A stretch of DNA of 14,541 nt from CAUUGB01 sp963544615. Lineage in GTDB: Bacteria; Patescibacteriota; Microgenomatia; UBA1400; PJMF01. Position 1 is the stretch's first letter; each line of letters opens with the position of its first letter. Position numbers and translations under genes: made by a program. The stretch is from NCBI GenBank assembly GCA_963544615.1, contig CAUUGB010000023.1, positions 1-14,541 on the forward strand, written 5' to 3'. This document shows positions 5,455-12,491 of this stretch, piece after piece. Below the pieces are notes generated by a model that saw only the letters and a list, made by a program, of their open reading frames with translations, was not told the origin of the DNA and did not search any database.

Positions 5455-6903
5455 ATGACAAAAATTAATCTTTACAATTCTATGAGCAAATCGGTGGAGC
5501 TTTTAACTCCTGCCACTGATAAATTGGTGCGACTTTATGCTTGTGGTATTACTGCTTATGACTATGCTCATTTGGGTAATTTGCGTCGTTATGTGGGGGA
5601 TGATATTTTGGTGCGTTCCCTGCGCTATCAGGGTTTTACTGTGAAACACGTGCAAAATGTTACCGATGTGGGGCATTTAACTTCGGACGCTGATGATGGT
5701 GATGATAAATTAGAAAAAGCGGCTGCCAAAAATAATCGCCAGATTTTAGAGATTGTTAAAAAATACGAAGATTATTATTGGCATTGCTGTGAGCAAATGA
5801 ATATTACCCCCCCTAACATGACTCCTCATGCGACTGCTTATATTCCTCAGCAATTAAAAATAGCCATAGCTTTAGAAAAGAAGGGTTATGCTTATTTAAT
5901 TCCTGGTGATGGGCTTTATTTTGATACTAGTAAGATGCCCCATTACAGTGATTTAGCCGGGTTAGACTTAAACCAGCAACAAGAAGGAGCTAGAGTTGCC
6001 AAAGTGGCTGCCAAGCGCAATCCGAGTGATTTTGCGGTGTGGAAGTTAGAAAAACCAGGTGAAAACAGACAAATGGTTTGGCCATCGCCTTGGGGAGAGC
6101 GGTCTTTTCCTGGTTGGCATTTGGAATGTGTGGCCATGTCGCTGGAGCTTTTGGGCAATCAGTTTGAAATTCACACTGGCGGGATTGACCATATTCCCGT
6201 GCATCACACTAACGAAATTGCTCAGGCTGAGGCTTACACGGGTAAACACCCCTTTGTGCGTTTTTGGCTACATCATAATTTTATGTTAATTGATGGGCAA
6301 AAAATGAGTAAAAGCTTGGGCAATATTTATCGTCTTGACGATGTGATTGAGCATGGTTTTTCTCCCATGGATTTGCGTTATTTGTTTTTAACTGCTCACT
6401 ATCGCCGGGAGCTGAATTTTACTTGGGAGAGCTTGCGTGCTGCTGCCACCGCTTTAGAGCGCTTAGTGGGTATGCTTTATCTATTTTCTCAACAACCAGA
6501 GCCAAGTGTGGCTCAAGAAACCCTGCTGGTAAAATCAGCCCAATATCGGGAGCGTTTTTTGCAAGCTATCAATAATGATTTAGATACCCCGCAAGCTTTG
6601 TCTTTAATTCACGAAATCACCAAAGCTAATTTAGAATCGGCGACTAAGCTCGATTTAATTTATGATTTAGACGATATTTTGGGTTTGAATTTGCGTCCAG
6701 CGGTAGCAGCTTATGGTAAAAAACAGCAACAGCTATCTGCTACACCAGCGGGTGAAGCAGCCAAGTTACTCTCTATGCGTCAGGAAGCTAAAGCGGCGGC
6801 TGATTTTGCTCGAGCAGACGCTTTGCGAGAGAAATTGCTTGATTTGGGCTACCGGGTGATTGATACGAGTGAGGGTGCCAAATTGCAAAAAATCTCATCA
6901 TGA
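5455..6903 (+). CDS. cysS: Cysteinyl-tRNA synthetase
   Basis: This 482-aa class I synthetase charges tRNA-Cys in the cytoplasm. The HIGH-type signature appears as HLGN (39-42) in YACGITAYDYAHLGN, and KMSKS is intact (283-287). The catalytic zinc ligands are all present and spaced as in characterised enzymes: Cys30, Cys225 (WHLECVAM), His250 and Glu254 (HHTNE). A helical DALR-type anticodon-binding region fills the C-terminus. The length is slightly above the common 460-470. The -10 lies 6 nt upstream, so the mRNA is probably leaderless. The stop overlaps the start of the helicase gene by ATGA, suggesting a two-gene operon with coupled translation. Confidence 0.97.
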   Translation: MTKINLYNSMSKSVELLTPATDKLVRLYACGITAYDYAHLGNLRRYVGDDILVRSLRYQGFTVKHVQNVTDVGHLTSDADDGDDKLEKAAAKNNRQILEIVKKYEDYYWHCCEQMNITPPNMTPHATAYIPQQLKIAIALEKKGYAYLIPGDGLYFDTSKMPHYSDLAGLDLNQQQEGARVAKVAAKRNPSDFAVWKLEKPGENRQMVWPSPWGERSFPGWHLECVAMSLELLGNQFEIHTGGIDHIPVHHTNEIAQAEAYTGKHPFVRFWLHHNFMLIDGQKMSKSLGNIYRLDDVIEHGFSPMDLRYLFLTAHYRRELNFTWESLRAAATALERLVGMLYLFSQQPEPSVAQETLLVKSAQYRERFLQAINNDLDTPQALSLIHEITKANLESATKLDLIYDLDDILGLNLRPAVAAYGKKQQQLSATPAGEAAKLLSMRQEAKAAADFARADALREKLLDLGYRVIDTSEGAKLQKISS

Positions 6904-8315
6904 TACCAGTTGTGACTGCCACTCTGAGTAGTGAAATTTTTTTACCCAAAAATGAAGTTGATGCTCAGCTAGCAGAGTTTATTGCTAAAAATCTTGCTTT
7001 TGCTAATCCGCGTATTGGTGAGTTGTTGCGTTTGGGTTATTCTATTTGGCGAGTCCCTAAAAAGATAATTTGTTATCGCTCTAGTAGCAAAGGTTATCAT
7101 TTACCTTTGGGTTTTGGTCCTTGTTTGCGCCAGTTTATCACTGGCCGTGGACAACAATTAGTGCTTGATGACCAGCGTACAGAGATAGCCACTGTCCCAG
7201 TGGTAAGTAAAATTAAGCTTAAAGCGCCACAAGAGAAAGTTTTACCACAGCTTTTAAAGTTACACCGCTGTATTTTAGAAGCTCGTCCGGGGTTTGGTAA
7301 AACCATGATGGGTATAGAAGTGCTTGCTCGTCGGGGACAGCAAACTTTAATTATTGTCCACACTAGGGCTTTGTTAAATCAATGGCATAAACGCTTGAGC
7401 GATTTTTGCACGCTTTTGCCAGATGGCATCGGGATAATTGGCGAGGGTAAATGGCAATTAGGCAGCCAGGTAACCATTGCCATGTATCAGACACTTTTGA
7501 GTAGAGGGACTAAGAGTATTGCGAAAAAATTTGGTTTGGTGATTGTGGATGAATGTCATCATGTGCCCGCCAATACTTTTTCTAAAATTGTCAAAAGCTT
7601 TGCCAGTAAATATTGTTTGGGTTTATCGGCCACTCCTTATCGCAAAGACAAGTTAGATCGCCTGCTTAATTTTTATATTGGCAAAATTATTACTACTCAG
7701 ATGGTGGAGAGTAGCTGTCCTCACTCTTTGTTGCCTCCGGCCAAAATGCCTACCACTCTTTATTGGCGAGAGACATCGGTGGTCATCCCTGATTGGCAAG
7801 ATTTAGAGTATACCTCTTTGGGGACTCTTTTGGCAGTTAATCCGCAGCGGCAAGAATTAATCTTGGCGGATATTATGGCTGCTGTGGCTGCTGGGGAGAA
7901 GGTTTTAGTTCTTTCTGAGCGAGTGAGTCAAGCCGTTGATTTTGCCCAGCGGCTGCAAGCAGCTTTGCCAAAAGTGCCTTTAGCATTGGTAACCGGTCAG
8001 CACAAACAAGAGGAGCGGCGGCAAATTCTTTTAGCCGTTAAGCAGCATCATTATCAAATTATGGTGGCTACTGGAGGGGTGGTAGGTGAGGGTTTTGATT
8101 GGCCGAGTGTGAGTGCTTTGTTTTTAACTTTTCCTTTTTCTTGGCGGGGAAAACTGATTCAATATGTGGGGCGGGTGCAACGCTTAGCTGCGGGTAAAAA
8201 ACGTGCCTTGGTTTATGATTATCTTGATGGGCAAATGAGTATTTTTTACTCCATGTGGCGTAAACGGTTAACTACTTACAAAGAATTAGGCTTAAAAATT
8301 CAAGCTTTAAGTTGA
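6900..8315 (+). CDS. SF2 DEAD/DEAH-type helicase, TOTE-like N-terminus
   Basis: This 471-aa superfamily 2 helicase resembles the COG1061 (XPB/Ssl2-like) group. Core motifs are intact: Walker A ARPGFGKT (128-135, Lys134), motif II DECH (217-220), motif III SAT (243-245) and motif VI QYVGRVQR (421-428). Residues 1-110 form a separate small domain (ATLSSEIFLPKNEV, AFANPRIGELLRLGYS, LPLGFGPCLRQFI). Its pattern is close to the module before the helicase core in TOTE-type helicases: ...IFIPK, then AAFQNPEFYKAQ..., then LPRGC. No primase or nuclease domain is fused. It likely translocates on double-stranded DNA in repair or remodelling. The start overlaps the cysS stop by four bases without an SD. 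The gene ends one base before the convergent TetR gene. Confidence 0.88.
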   Translation: MIPVVTATLSSEIFLPKNEVDAQLAEFIAKNLAFANPRIGELLRLGYSIWRVPKKIICYRSSSKGYHLPLGFGPCLRQFITGRGQQLVLDDQRTEIATVPVVSKIKLKAPQEKVLPQLLKLHRCILEARPGFGKTMMGIEVLARRGQQTLIIVHTRALLNQWHKRLSDFCTLLPDGIGIIGEGKWQLGSQVTIAMYQTLLSRGTKSIAKKFGLVIVDECHHVPANTFSKIVKSFASKYCLGLSATPYRKDKLDRLLNFYIGKIITTQMVESSCPHSLLPPAKMPTTLYWRETSVVIPDWQDLEYTSLGTLLAVNPQRQELILADIMAAVAAGEKVLVLSERVSQAVDFAQRLQAALPKVPLALVTGQHKQEERRQILLAVKQHHYQIMVATGGVVGEGFDWPSVSALFLTFPFSWRGKLIQYVGRVQRLAAGKKRALVYDYLDGQMSIFYSMWRKRLTTYKELGLKIQALS

Positions 8316-8316
8316 C

Positions 8317-8883
8317 TTACTTAAGGAGTGGTTTGATAATGGCGGTAAAATAAGTGGCCATTAATTCTGGTGAATGCTTAAAATTGGTGTCTGCCCACCA
8401 TTTACAAGTAGCAATGAGGCTACTGGCAAAATGATGGACTAAAAATTTTTTTGGTAAAAAAGTAGTTTGAATGGGCTCAATTTTAGTAAAAATCTCTCCT
8501 GCCATTTTGCTAGCAGCTTGATAAAATACCGTCGTAATAATTTTATTTTCTGCCTGGCAAAGAAAGCCTATTAGTTCATAGCGATGTTCACGTAAATGAT
8601 AAAAAATGTGGGTAATAATACTCTCAAAATCACTATAATTAAAATTTTTTTCCAGCTGGCAGGGTTGGGCAAAAGCACTGTCAATCACATGAGAAAAAAG
8701 ATTGGTACATCTGGACATGAGTAAATCGTCTTTAGCGGTAAAATGAGCGTAAAAAGTGCTACGAGCAATATTGGCAGTGGTAATAATTTCACTGACACTA
8801 ATACATTGATAATCTTTTTGTCTCATTAATTGGGCAAAAGTTTGCTCAATTAATTGTCTGGTTTTTTGTTGTCTTTTATCCAT
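8317..8883 (-). CDS. TetR/AcrR-family transcriptional regulator
   Basis: This 188-aa one-component repressor type has a typical N-terminal helix-turn-helix (residues 1-50): KTRQLIEQTFAQLM, then ISVSEIITTANIARSTFYAHFTAKDDLL. A helical ligand-binding domain follows, containing Cys and His residues (for example near SRCTNLFSH and VHHF, and a Cys in SLIATCKWW) that could serve a metal. ATG 8883 is preferred over a TTG three codons upstream, and no good SD supports either. The gene diverges from a P1B metal ATPase across 146 bp with two strong dyads, pointing to control of that ATPase and of itself. TetR-type metal sensors are known (SczA for zinc in Streptococcus, ComR for copper in E. coli), so a metal ligand is plausible but inferred. 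Confidence 0.88.
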   Translation of the reverse strand: MDKRQQKTRQLIEQTFAQLMRQKDYQCISVSEIITTANIARSTFYAHFTAKDDLLMSRCTNLFSHVIDSAFAQPCQLEKNFNYSDFESIITHIFYHLREHRYELIGFLCQAENKIITTVFYQAASKMAGEIFTKIEPIQTTFLPKKFLVHHFASSLIATCKWWADTNFKHSPELMATYFTAIIKPLLK

Positions 8884-8948
8884 AACAAACAATAGTTGTC
8901 TTTTGTTGTTTAACTAACAAAAAAGTGTTTTTATCTGGTTAAACACAC

Positions 8949-8963
8949 ATAAACAATGTTTAT
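8949..8963. promoter_or_regulatory. Candidate TetR operator 1
   Basis: ATAAACAATGTTTAT is a perfect 15-bp dyad (7-bp arms around one base). It overlaps the first three bases of the plus-strand TATAAT at 8961-8966, so a bound repressor would block the ATPase promoter. Confidence 0.6.
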
Positions 8964-8966
8964 AAT
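8961..8966 (+). promoter_or_regulatory. -10 box towards the metal ATPase
   Basis: A perfect TATAAT on the plus strand predicts a start near 8973 and a leader of about 57 nt before ATG 9030. The -35 region is poor (around 8938-8943), as would suit a regulated promoter. Other AT-rich -10-like strings lie nearer the ATG, so this choice is tentative. Confidence 0.5.
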
Positions 8967-8979
8967 TAAAGATAACTAG

Positions 8980-8988
8980 ATTATATCA
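8980..8988 (-). promoter_or_regulatory. Extended -10 towards the TetR gene
   Basis: On the minus strand TGATATAAT (TGn plus a perfect -10) lies about 97 nt before the TetR ATG and overlaps candidate operator 2. Its predicted start falls at nearly the same base as that of the opposing ATPase promoter. Confidence 0.5.
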
Positions 8989-9003
8989 AACACTGTGTTT
9001 GAT
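8985..9003. promoter_or_regulatory. Candidate TetR operator 2
   Basis: ATCAAACACTGTGTTTGAT is a perfect 19-bp dyad (9-bp arms around a central T), the longest palindrome of the window apart from tRNA stems. Its AAACA/TGTTT core is shared with operator 1, whose centre lies 38 bp away. It overlaps the minus-strand extended -10. Confidence 0.7.
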
Positions 9004-9029
9004 TAATAGCCAAACTAATTTAATTTACG

Positions 9030-11003
9030 ATGATTAAAAAAATTAAACAAATTTTGTCAGGTTTGCCAGCGGTTATGGTGGCGGGGTTAGCTTTGCTTTT
9101 GAGTATGATTTTACACTTAACCCAGCAAGAGATTTTTTTTGATCCCGCTTATTTAGTGCTGCTGATTTGTTTACCACCCATTCTTGATGGGGCAATTTAT
9201 TATGCCCGGCAAGCTAAACTTACCTCAGCAATGCTGATTAGTTTGGCAGTAATTGCTGCTGTGGTAATTGGTGAAGTTATTGCCGCTGCTGAGGTGGTTT
9301 TTATTATTGCTTTAGGCGAAATTTTAGAGGAAATGATGGTAGCGCGTTTGCAAAAACACTTATTAGGTTTACATCATTTATATCCGCAAACTGCTCATTT
9401 ACTTAAAAAAGACACTGAGCAACCACACTGTTTAGATTGCCCAGTGGTGCGGCTCAAGCTTAATGATTTGGTGCGAATTTTTCCTGGAGAAATGATTGCG
9501 GTTGATGGGGTGATTGTGGCCGGAAAAACCAGCGTTAATCAAGCAATTTTAACTGGTGAATCATTGCCAGTGGATAAAGGGGTGGGTCAGCAAGTTTTAG
9601 CTGGGACGCAAAATCAATTTGGGACCATTGATGTTCAAGTTAACAAAGTAGGTCAGCAAGTTTTTATTCAGCAAATGATTACTTTGGTAAAAAAAGTTAA
9701 ACAAAGCAAAATCCCTTTGCAACAAACTATTGACAGCTTAGCAACTATTTTGCTGCCCCTAGCGCTGCTGGGTGCAATTTTAACATGGTTAATTGGCAGT
9801 ATATCAGGAGCAGGATTTTTATTAGCACTCAAGCGGGGGATTGCAGTTTTGGTGGTTTTTTGTCCTTGCGCTTTGGCATTAGCCACTCCGGTGACTATGA
9901 TGGCTGCTATTGCTGCGGCCGTGAAGCAGGGAATTTTGATTAAATCGTCAGCCGCATTGGAATATTTTAGTCGTTTACACACGCTGGTTTTCGACAAAAC
10001 TGGCACTCTCACTACAGCAGCTTTGCAAGTAGTGTTTTGGCAATCATTTAGTGCTCGCTTGAGTAAAGCCCAACTGCTGGCTTTAGCCGCTAGTGTTCAA
10101 GCACATAGTGAACATCCACTGGGTAAAGCTATTGTTAAACAGGCTACCACTGCCAAGTTGCCACTGCAAACAGTGGCGAGTTTTCAAGTTTTACCAGGGC
10201 AAGGTGTCAAGGCTAAATTAGCTAATCAACAGGTAATTTTATGTGGTAGTGCAAGCCTATTTAAGCAGCAGCACATCAAGTTATCTTCTCAAGTTCAAGC
10301 ATTGTTGCACCAATGCTACCGGCAAGGACAAAGTGTGGTTTTGGTTGCCATTGACCATCGTGTGGTGGGTTTGATTGCTTGTGCCGATACTTGTCGCCCA
10401 GAAGCCGCCTTTGTTTTAGCCCAACTGCGCCAATATGGCTTACAACTACTACTTTTTAGTGGTGATAACCTGGGAGCGGTAGCCACTTTAGCCAAAAAAC
10501 TTGGGATTGATAATTATTACTCCAAGCTACTGCCAAGGCAAAAAGCAAATTTGCTGCGCCGGTTGCAAAAGCAAGGCAAATATGTGGGTATGGTGGGCGA
10601 TGGCATTAATGACGCTTTAGCGCTGCAAGAAGCTAGCGTAGGCATTGCCATGTTGCAGGTTGGCAACGATTTAGCCCTCAATGCCGCTGAGGTGGTAATT
10701 TTGAATGGTAATTTATGTAATTTAATTTATTTGCGCCGTTTAGCTCAAGCAGCTTTGCGGCTGATTAAATGGGATATTGGTTTATCATTGGTGGTAAATT
10801 TAGGGGCGATAATATTTGCCGCTTTAGGATTTTTACCTCCAGTTTATGGTGCCCTTTTTCATAATGTGGGGAGTGTAATTGTAGTTGGTAATGCTTTACT
10901 ATTTTATTTTTTGAGCACCTTTGGGGCTGGAAAACTGCTGGGCTTGTTATATAATAATGGTACTTTTTGCAAAAGGAGTCATTATGTTAAAACAAGCACC
11001 TAA
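9030..11003 (+). CDS. P1B-type heavy-metal-exporting ATPase, no HMA domain
   Basis: This 657-aa membrane pump expels a soft metal ion by ATP hydrolysis. Its marks are the actuator TGES (175-178), the ion-site CPC (278-280), the phosphorylated Asp322 in DKTGTLT, HP (362-363) in the nucleotide domain, and GDGIND (523-528). The final helices carry HNVGSVIVV. CPC points to a P1B-1 or P1B-2 type (Cu, or Zn/Cd/Pb), but the closing helices do not decide between them. The protein starts directly with membrane helices, without an HMA or His-rich metal-binding domain. An unusual His-Cys-x-x-Cys (133-137) sits just before the actuator domain. It diverges from a TetR gene and overlaps the next gene by 20 bp, so co-expression is likely. 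Confidence 0.93.
   Translation: MIKKIKQILSGLPAVMVAGLALLLSMILHLTQQEIFFDPAYLVLLICLPPILDGAIYYARQAKLTSAMLISLAVIAAVVIGEVIAAAEVVFIIALGEILEEMMVARLQKHLLGLHHLYPQTAHLLKKDTEQPHCLDCPVVRLKLNDLVRIFPGEMIAVDGVIVAGKTSVNQAILTGESLPVDKGVGQQVLAGTQNQFGTIDVQVNKVGQQVFIQQMITLVKKVKQSKIPLQQTIDSLATILLPLALLGAILTWLIGSISGAGFLLALKRGIAVLVVFCPCALALATPVTMMAAIAAAVKQGILIKSSAALEYFSRLHTLVFDKTGTLTTAALQVVFWQSFSARLSKAQLLALAASVQAHSEHPLGKAIVKQATTAKLPLQTVASFQVLPGQGVKAKLANQQVILCGSASLFKQQHIKLSSQVQALLHQCYRQGQSVVLVAIDHRVVGLIACADTCRPEAAFVLAQLRQYGLQLLLFSGDNLGAVATLAKKLGIDNYYSKLLPRQKANLLRRLQKQGKYVGMVGDGINDALALQEASVGIAMLQVGNDLALNAAEVVILNGNLCNLIYLRRLAQAALRLIKWDIGLSLVVNLGAIIFAALGFLPPVYGALFHNVGSVIVVGNALLFYFLSTFGAGKLLGLLYNNGTFCKRSHYVKTST
10971..10978 (+). 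promoter_or_regulatory. Shine-Dalgarno for the 10984 gene
   Basis: AAAAGGAG lies inside the end of the ATPase gene, 5 nt before ATG 10984. It selects this start over an in-frame ATG at 10921 and makes the two coding regions overlap by 20 bp. Confidence 0.8.
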
Positions 11004-11442
11004 AGTTATTATTCTTTCGTTAGTTGCCATTGGCGTAGGTTTGGGGGTGGCTTTTTTTACTCGTGGAGAAAAACAAATTGGGGCTAATACTGCTGTTACC
11101 AGCGATGGACAAACCATTAAAACCGAAGTTCCCAGTGATGTGTCAGGAATTAAGGCAGGAGATATTTTTGGCAGTGGTGATGAAACTTCTTTTAAGGATA
11201 ACGCTACTGGTTACTTGCAACCTGTGCAGGATGGCAGCAGTGATGGTTCTCACGTGCTACTTCGCCCCGGTGGGGCGAGTCAGACTGTCCACTTAACTTC
11301 TTCGGTTACCGATTTGGAAAAATTTGTCGGTATGGAAGTTAAAGTTTGGGGTGAAACTTTTCGAGGTAGAAATGCTGGTTGGTTAATGGATGTGGGTCGG
11401 GTGGAAGTGATTAAAACTGTTGGTAGCGCGCCTGAAAAATAA
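10984..11442 (+). CDS. Signal-anchored OB-like protein of CPR type, 152 aa
   Basis: A short basic N-terminus and one membrane segment (about residues 7-26, VIILSLVAIGVGLGVAFF) are followed by a polar linker (about 30-85). The compact C-terminal beta domain contains SHVLLRPGGASQTVHLTSS, LEKFVGMEVKVWGETF and AGWLMDVGRVEV. That pattern, with a closing V-W-G-E-T strand, is one I associate with a conserved small family in Patescibacteria, and it looks OB-fold-like. The function is not established. The domain should face outside the membrane. The gene overlaps the ATPase by 20 bp with its own SD, and its stop shares a base with the next start (TAATG). A role near the metal pump is suggested by position only. 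Confidence 0.78.
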   Translation: MLKQAPKVIILSLVAIGVGLGVAFFTRGEKQIGANTAVTSDGQTIKTEVPSDVSGIKAGDIFGSGDETSFKDNATGYLQPVQDGSSDGSHVLLRPGGASQTVHLTSSVTDLEKFVGMEVKVWGETFRGRNAGWLMDVGRVEVIKTVGSAPEK

Positions 11443-11750
11443 TGATGTGGTGGTTTTCGCGCCCTAAGTTTTTCGACTATCAAGTTGAAGGCAGGGGTTT
11501 GGTGTTAAAGTTGGCTTATTTTCGTGGGGAGGTTTGGTTGACACAAAAACAAATTGCCCAAATTCTTAATCTGCGCTTACCCACCATTAATGAGCATTTG
11601 AAAAAAATTATTGGCAGTGATGGTTCACTAGAGCGAGTGCGTGAGTTTCCTATTCGTGCCGAAGATGGCAAAAAATATCAGGTGAAGCATTATCGCTTTG
11701 ATGTGGTAGAGCAAATTCAAGATAAAGCTAAACCCCTAAGTAGCTTTTAG
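11442..11750 (+). CDS. Short RhuM-like HTH protein, possibly truncated
   Basis: This 102-aa protein matches the N-terminal part of the virulence-RhuM/Fic-associated DNA-binding family: GEVWLTQKQIAQILNLRLPTINEHLKKI (about residues 28-55), then REFPIRAEDGKKYQVKHYRFDVV. Full-length RhuM proteins run to about 300 residues and continue with a longer domain. Here the similarity stops after the HYRFDVV strand and the protein ends within about 17 residues. It is either a stand-alone mini form or a truncated remnant. It starts by TAATG overlap with the preceding gene (an alternative ATG lies at 11445). Its last 15 bp overlap the end of the convergent ABC ATPase gene, where the break probably occurred. 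Confidence 0.7.
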   Translation: MMWWFSRPKFFDYQVEGRGLVLKLAYFRGEVWLTQKQIAQILNLRLPTINEHLKKIIGSDGSLERVREFPIRAEDGKKYQVKHYRFDVVEQIQDKAKPLSSF

Positions 11751-12491
11751 TGTTTTTGCTAAACTGTGCTGATAAGCAGCAATCACTCTGGCAGCGGGAC
11801 CACTTTGTTTTAAGTGTCCTTGCTCTAACCATAAACATTGAGTGCAAAATTGCTTGACACTAGTTAAGTTATGACTCACTAAAAGCACACTGCGTCCTTG
11901 GTCACTCACCAATTCTTTAATTTTTTGCAAGCAGCGCTCTTGAAATGGAGCATCGCCCACGGCTAAAACTTCGTCAATAATTAAAATTTCACTCTGTAGG
12001 TGAGCAGCAATAGCAAAAGCTAGGCGCATGTACATGCCAGAAGAATAGTATTTGACTGGGTCATCTAAAAATTCTCCCACTCCAGAAAATTCCACAATTT
12101 GATTGAATTGCGCTTTGATTTCTGCTTTATTCATCCCCAAAATGGTGCCATTTAAGAAAATATTTTCGCGCCCTGAGAGTTCGGGATGAAAACCAGTGCC
12201 TACTTCTAAAAGAGAAGAAACCCGTCCATATATTTTAGCTTGACCGCCAGTAGGTTGGGTAATTTGACTCAAAATTTTAAAAAGAGTGCTTTTGCCCGCC
12301 CCATTTTTTCCCAAAACTCCTAGAACTTCACCCTGATTTAAAGTAAAGCTAATATCTTTTAAGGCCCAAAATTCTTGGCGCGGCTGTTTTTTTCTTAAAA
12401 GTTGATCTCTTAGAGTTAAAAATTGCCCCCCATGGGTGGGGTTTTTAAAATATCGCTTGCTTAAGTTTTCGACCATAATTGCTGTTGACAT
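11736..12491 (-). CDS. Polysaccharide ABC exporter, ATP-binding subunit
   Basis: This 251-aa cytoplasmic ATPase belongs to the TagH/Wzt/KpsT group that powers export of teichoic acid, O-antigen or capsule-type glycans. Walker A GKNGAGKST (61-69), the signature YSSGM (149-153), Walker B ILIIDE (169-174) and the switch His207 (SHN) are intact. Family-typical stretches are FWALKDISF, GRVSSLLEVGTGFHPELSGREN and DEVLAVGD. It lacks the C-terminal carbohydrate-binding domain of the long Wzt proteins, so export probably does not need recognition of a capped glycan end. Its start overlaps the permease stop by TAATG without an SD. No glycosyltransferase genes are in view, so the exported glycan is unknown. 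Confidence 0.93.
   Translation of the reverse strand: MSTAIMVENLSKRYFKNPTHGGQFLTLRDQLLRKKQPRQEFWALKDISFTLNQGEVLGVLGKNGAGKSTLFKILSQITQPTGGQAKIYGRVSSLLEVGTGFHPELSGRENIFLNGTILGMNKAEIKAQFNQIVEFSGVGEFLDDPVKYYSSGMYMRLAFAIAAHLQSEILIIDEVLAVGDAPFQERCLQKIKELVSDQGRSVLLVSHNLTSVKQFCTQCLWLEQGHLKQSGPAARVIAAYQHSLAKTLKAT

Noticed and set aside
5455..8315. Recoded UGA (Gly or Trp) as in some CPR lineages
   Set aside because: TGA occurs exactly where cysS and the helicase should end and not inside conserved regions, so it is a normal stop here.
8884..8892. TTG at 8892 as the start of the TetR protein
   Set aside because: ATG 8883 gives MDKRQQKTRQ, a usual TetR N-terminus. The three extra residues have no support from an SD.
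10921..10983. An in-frame ATG at 10921 as the start of the OB-like protein
   Set aside because: It would overlap the ATPase by 83 bp without an SD, whereas ATG 10984 has AAAAGGAG 5 nt upstream and gives a clean signal-anchor N-terminus.
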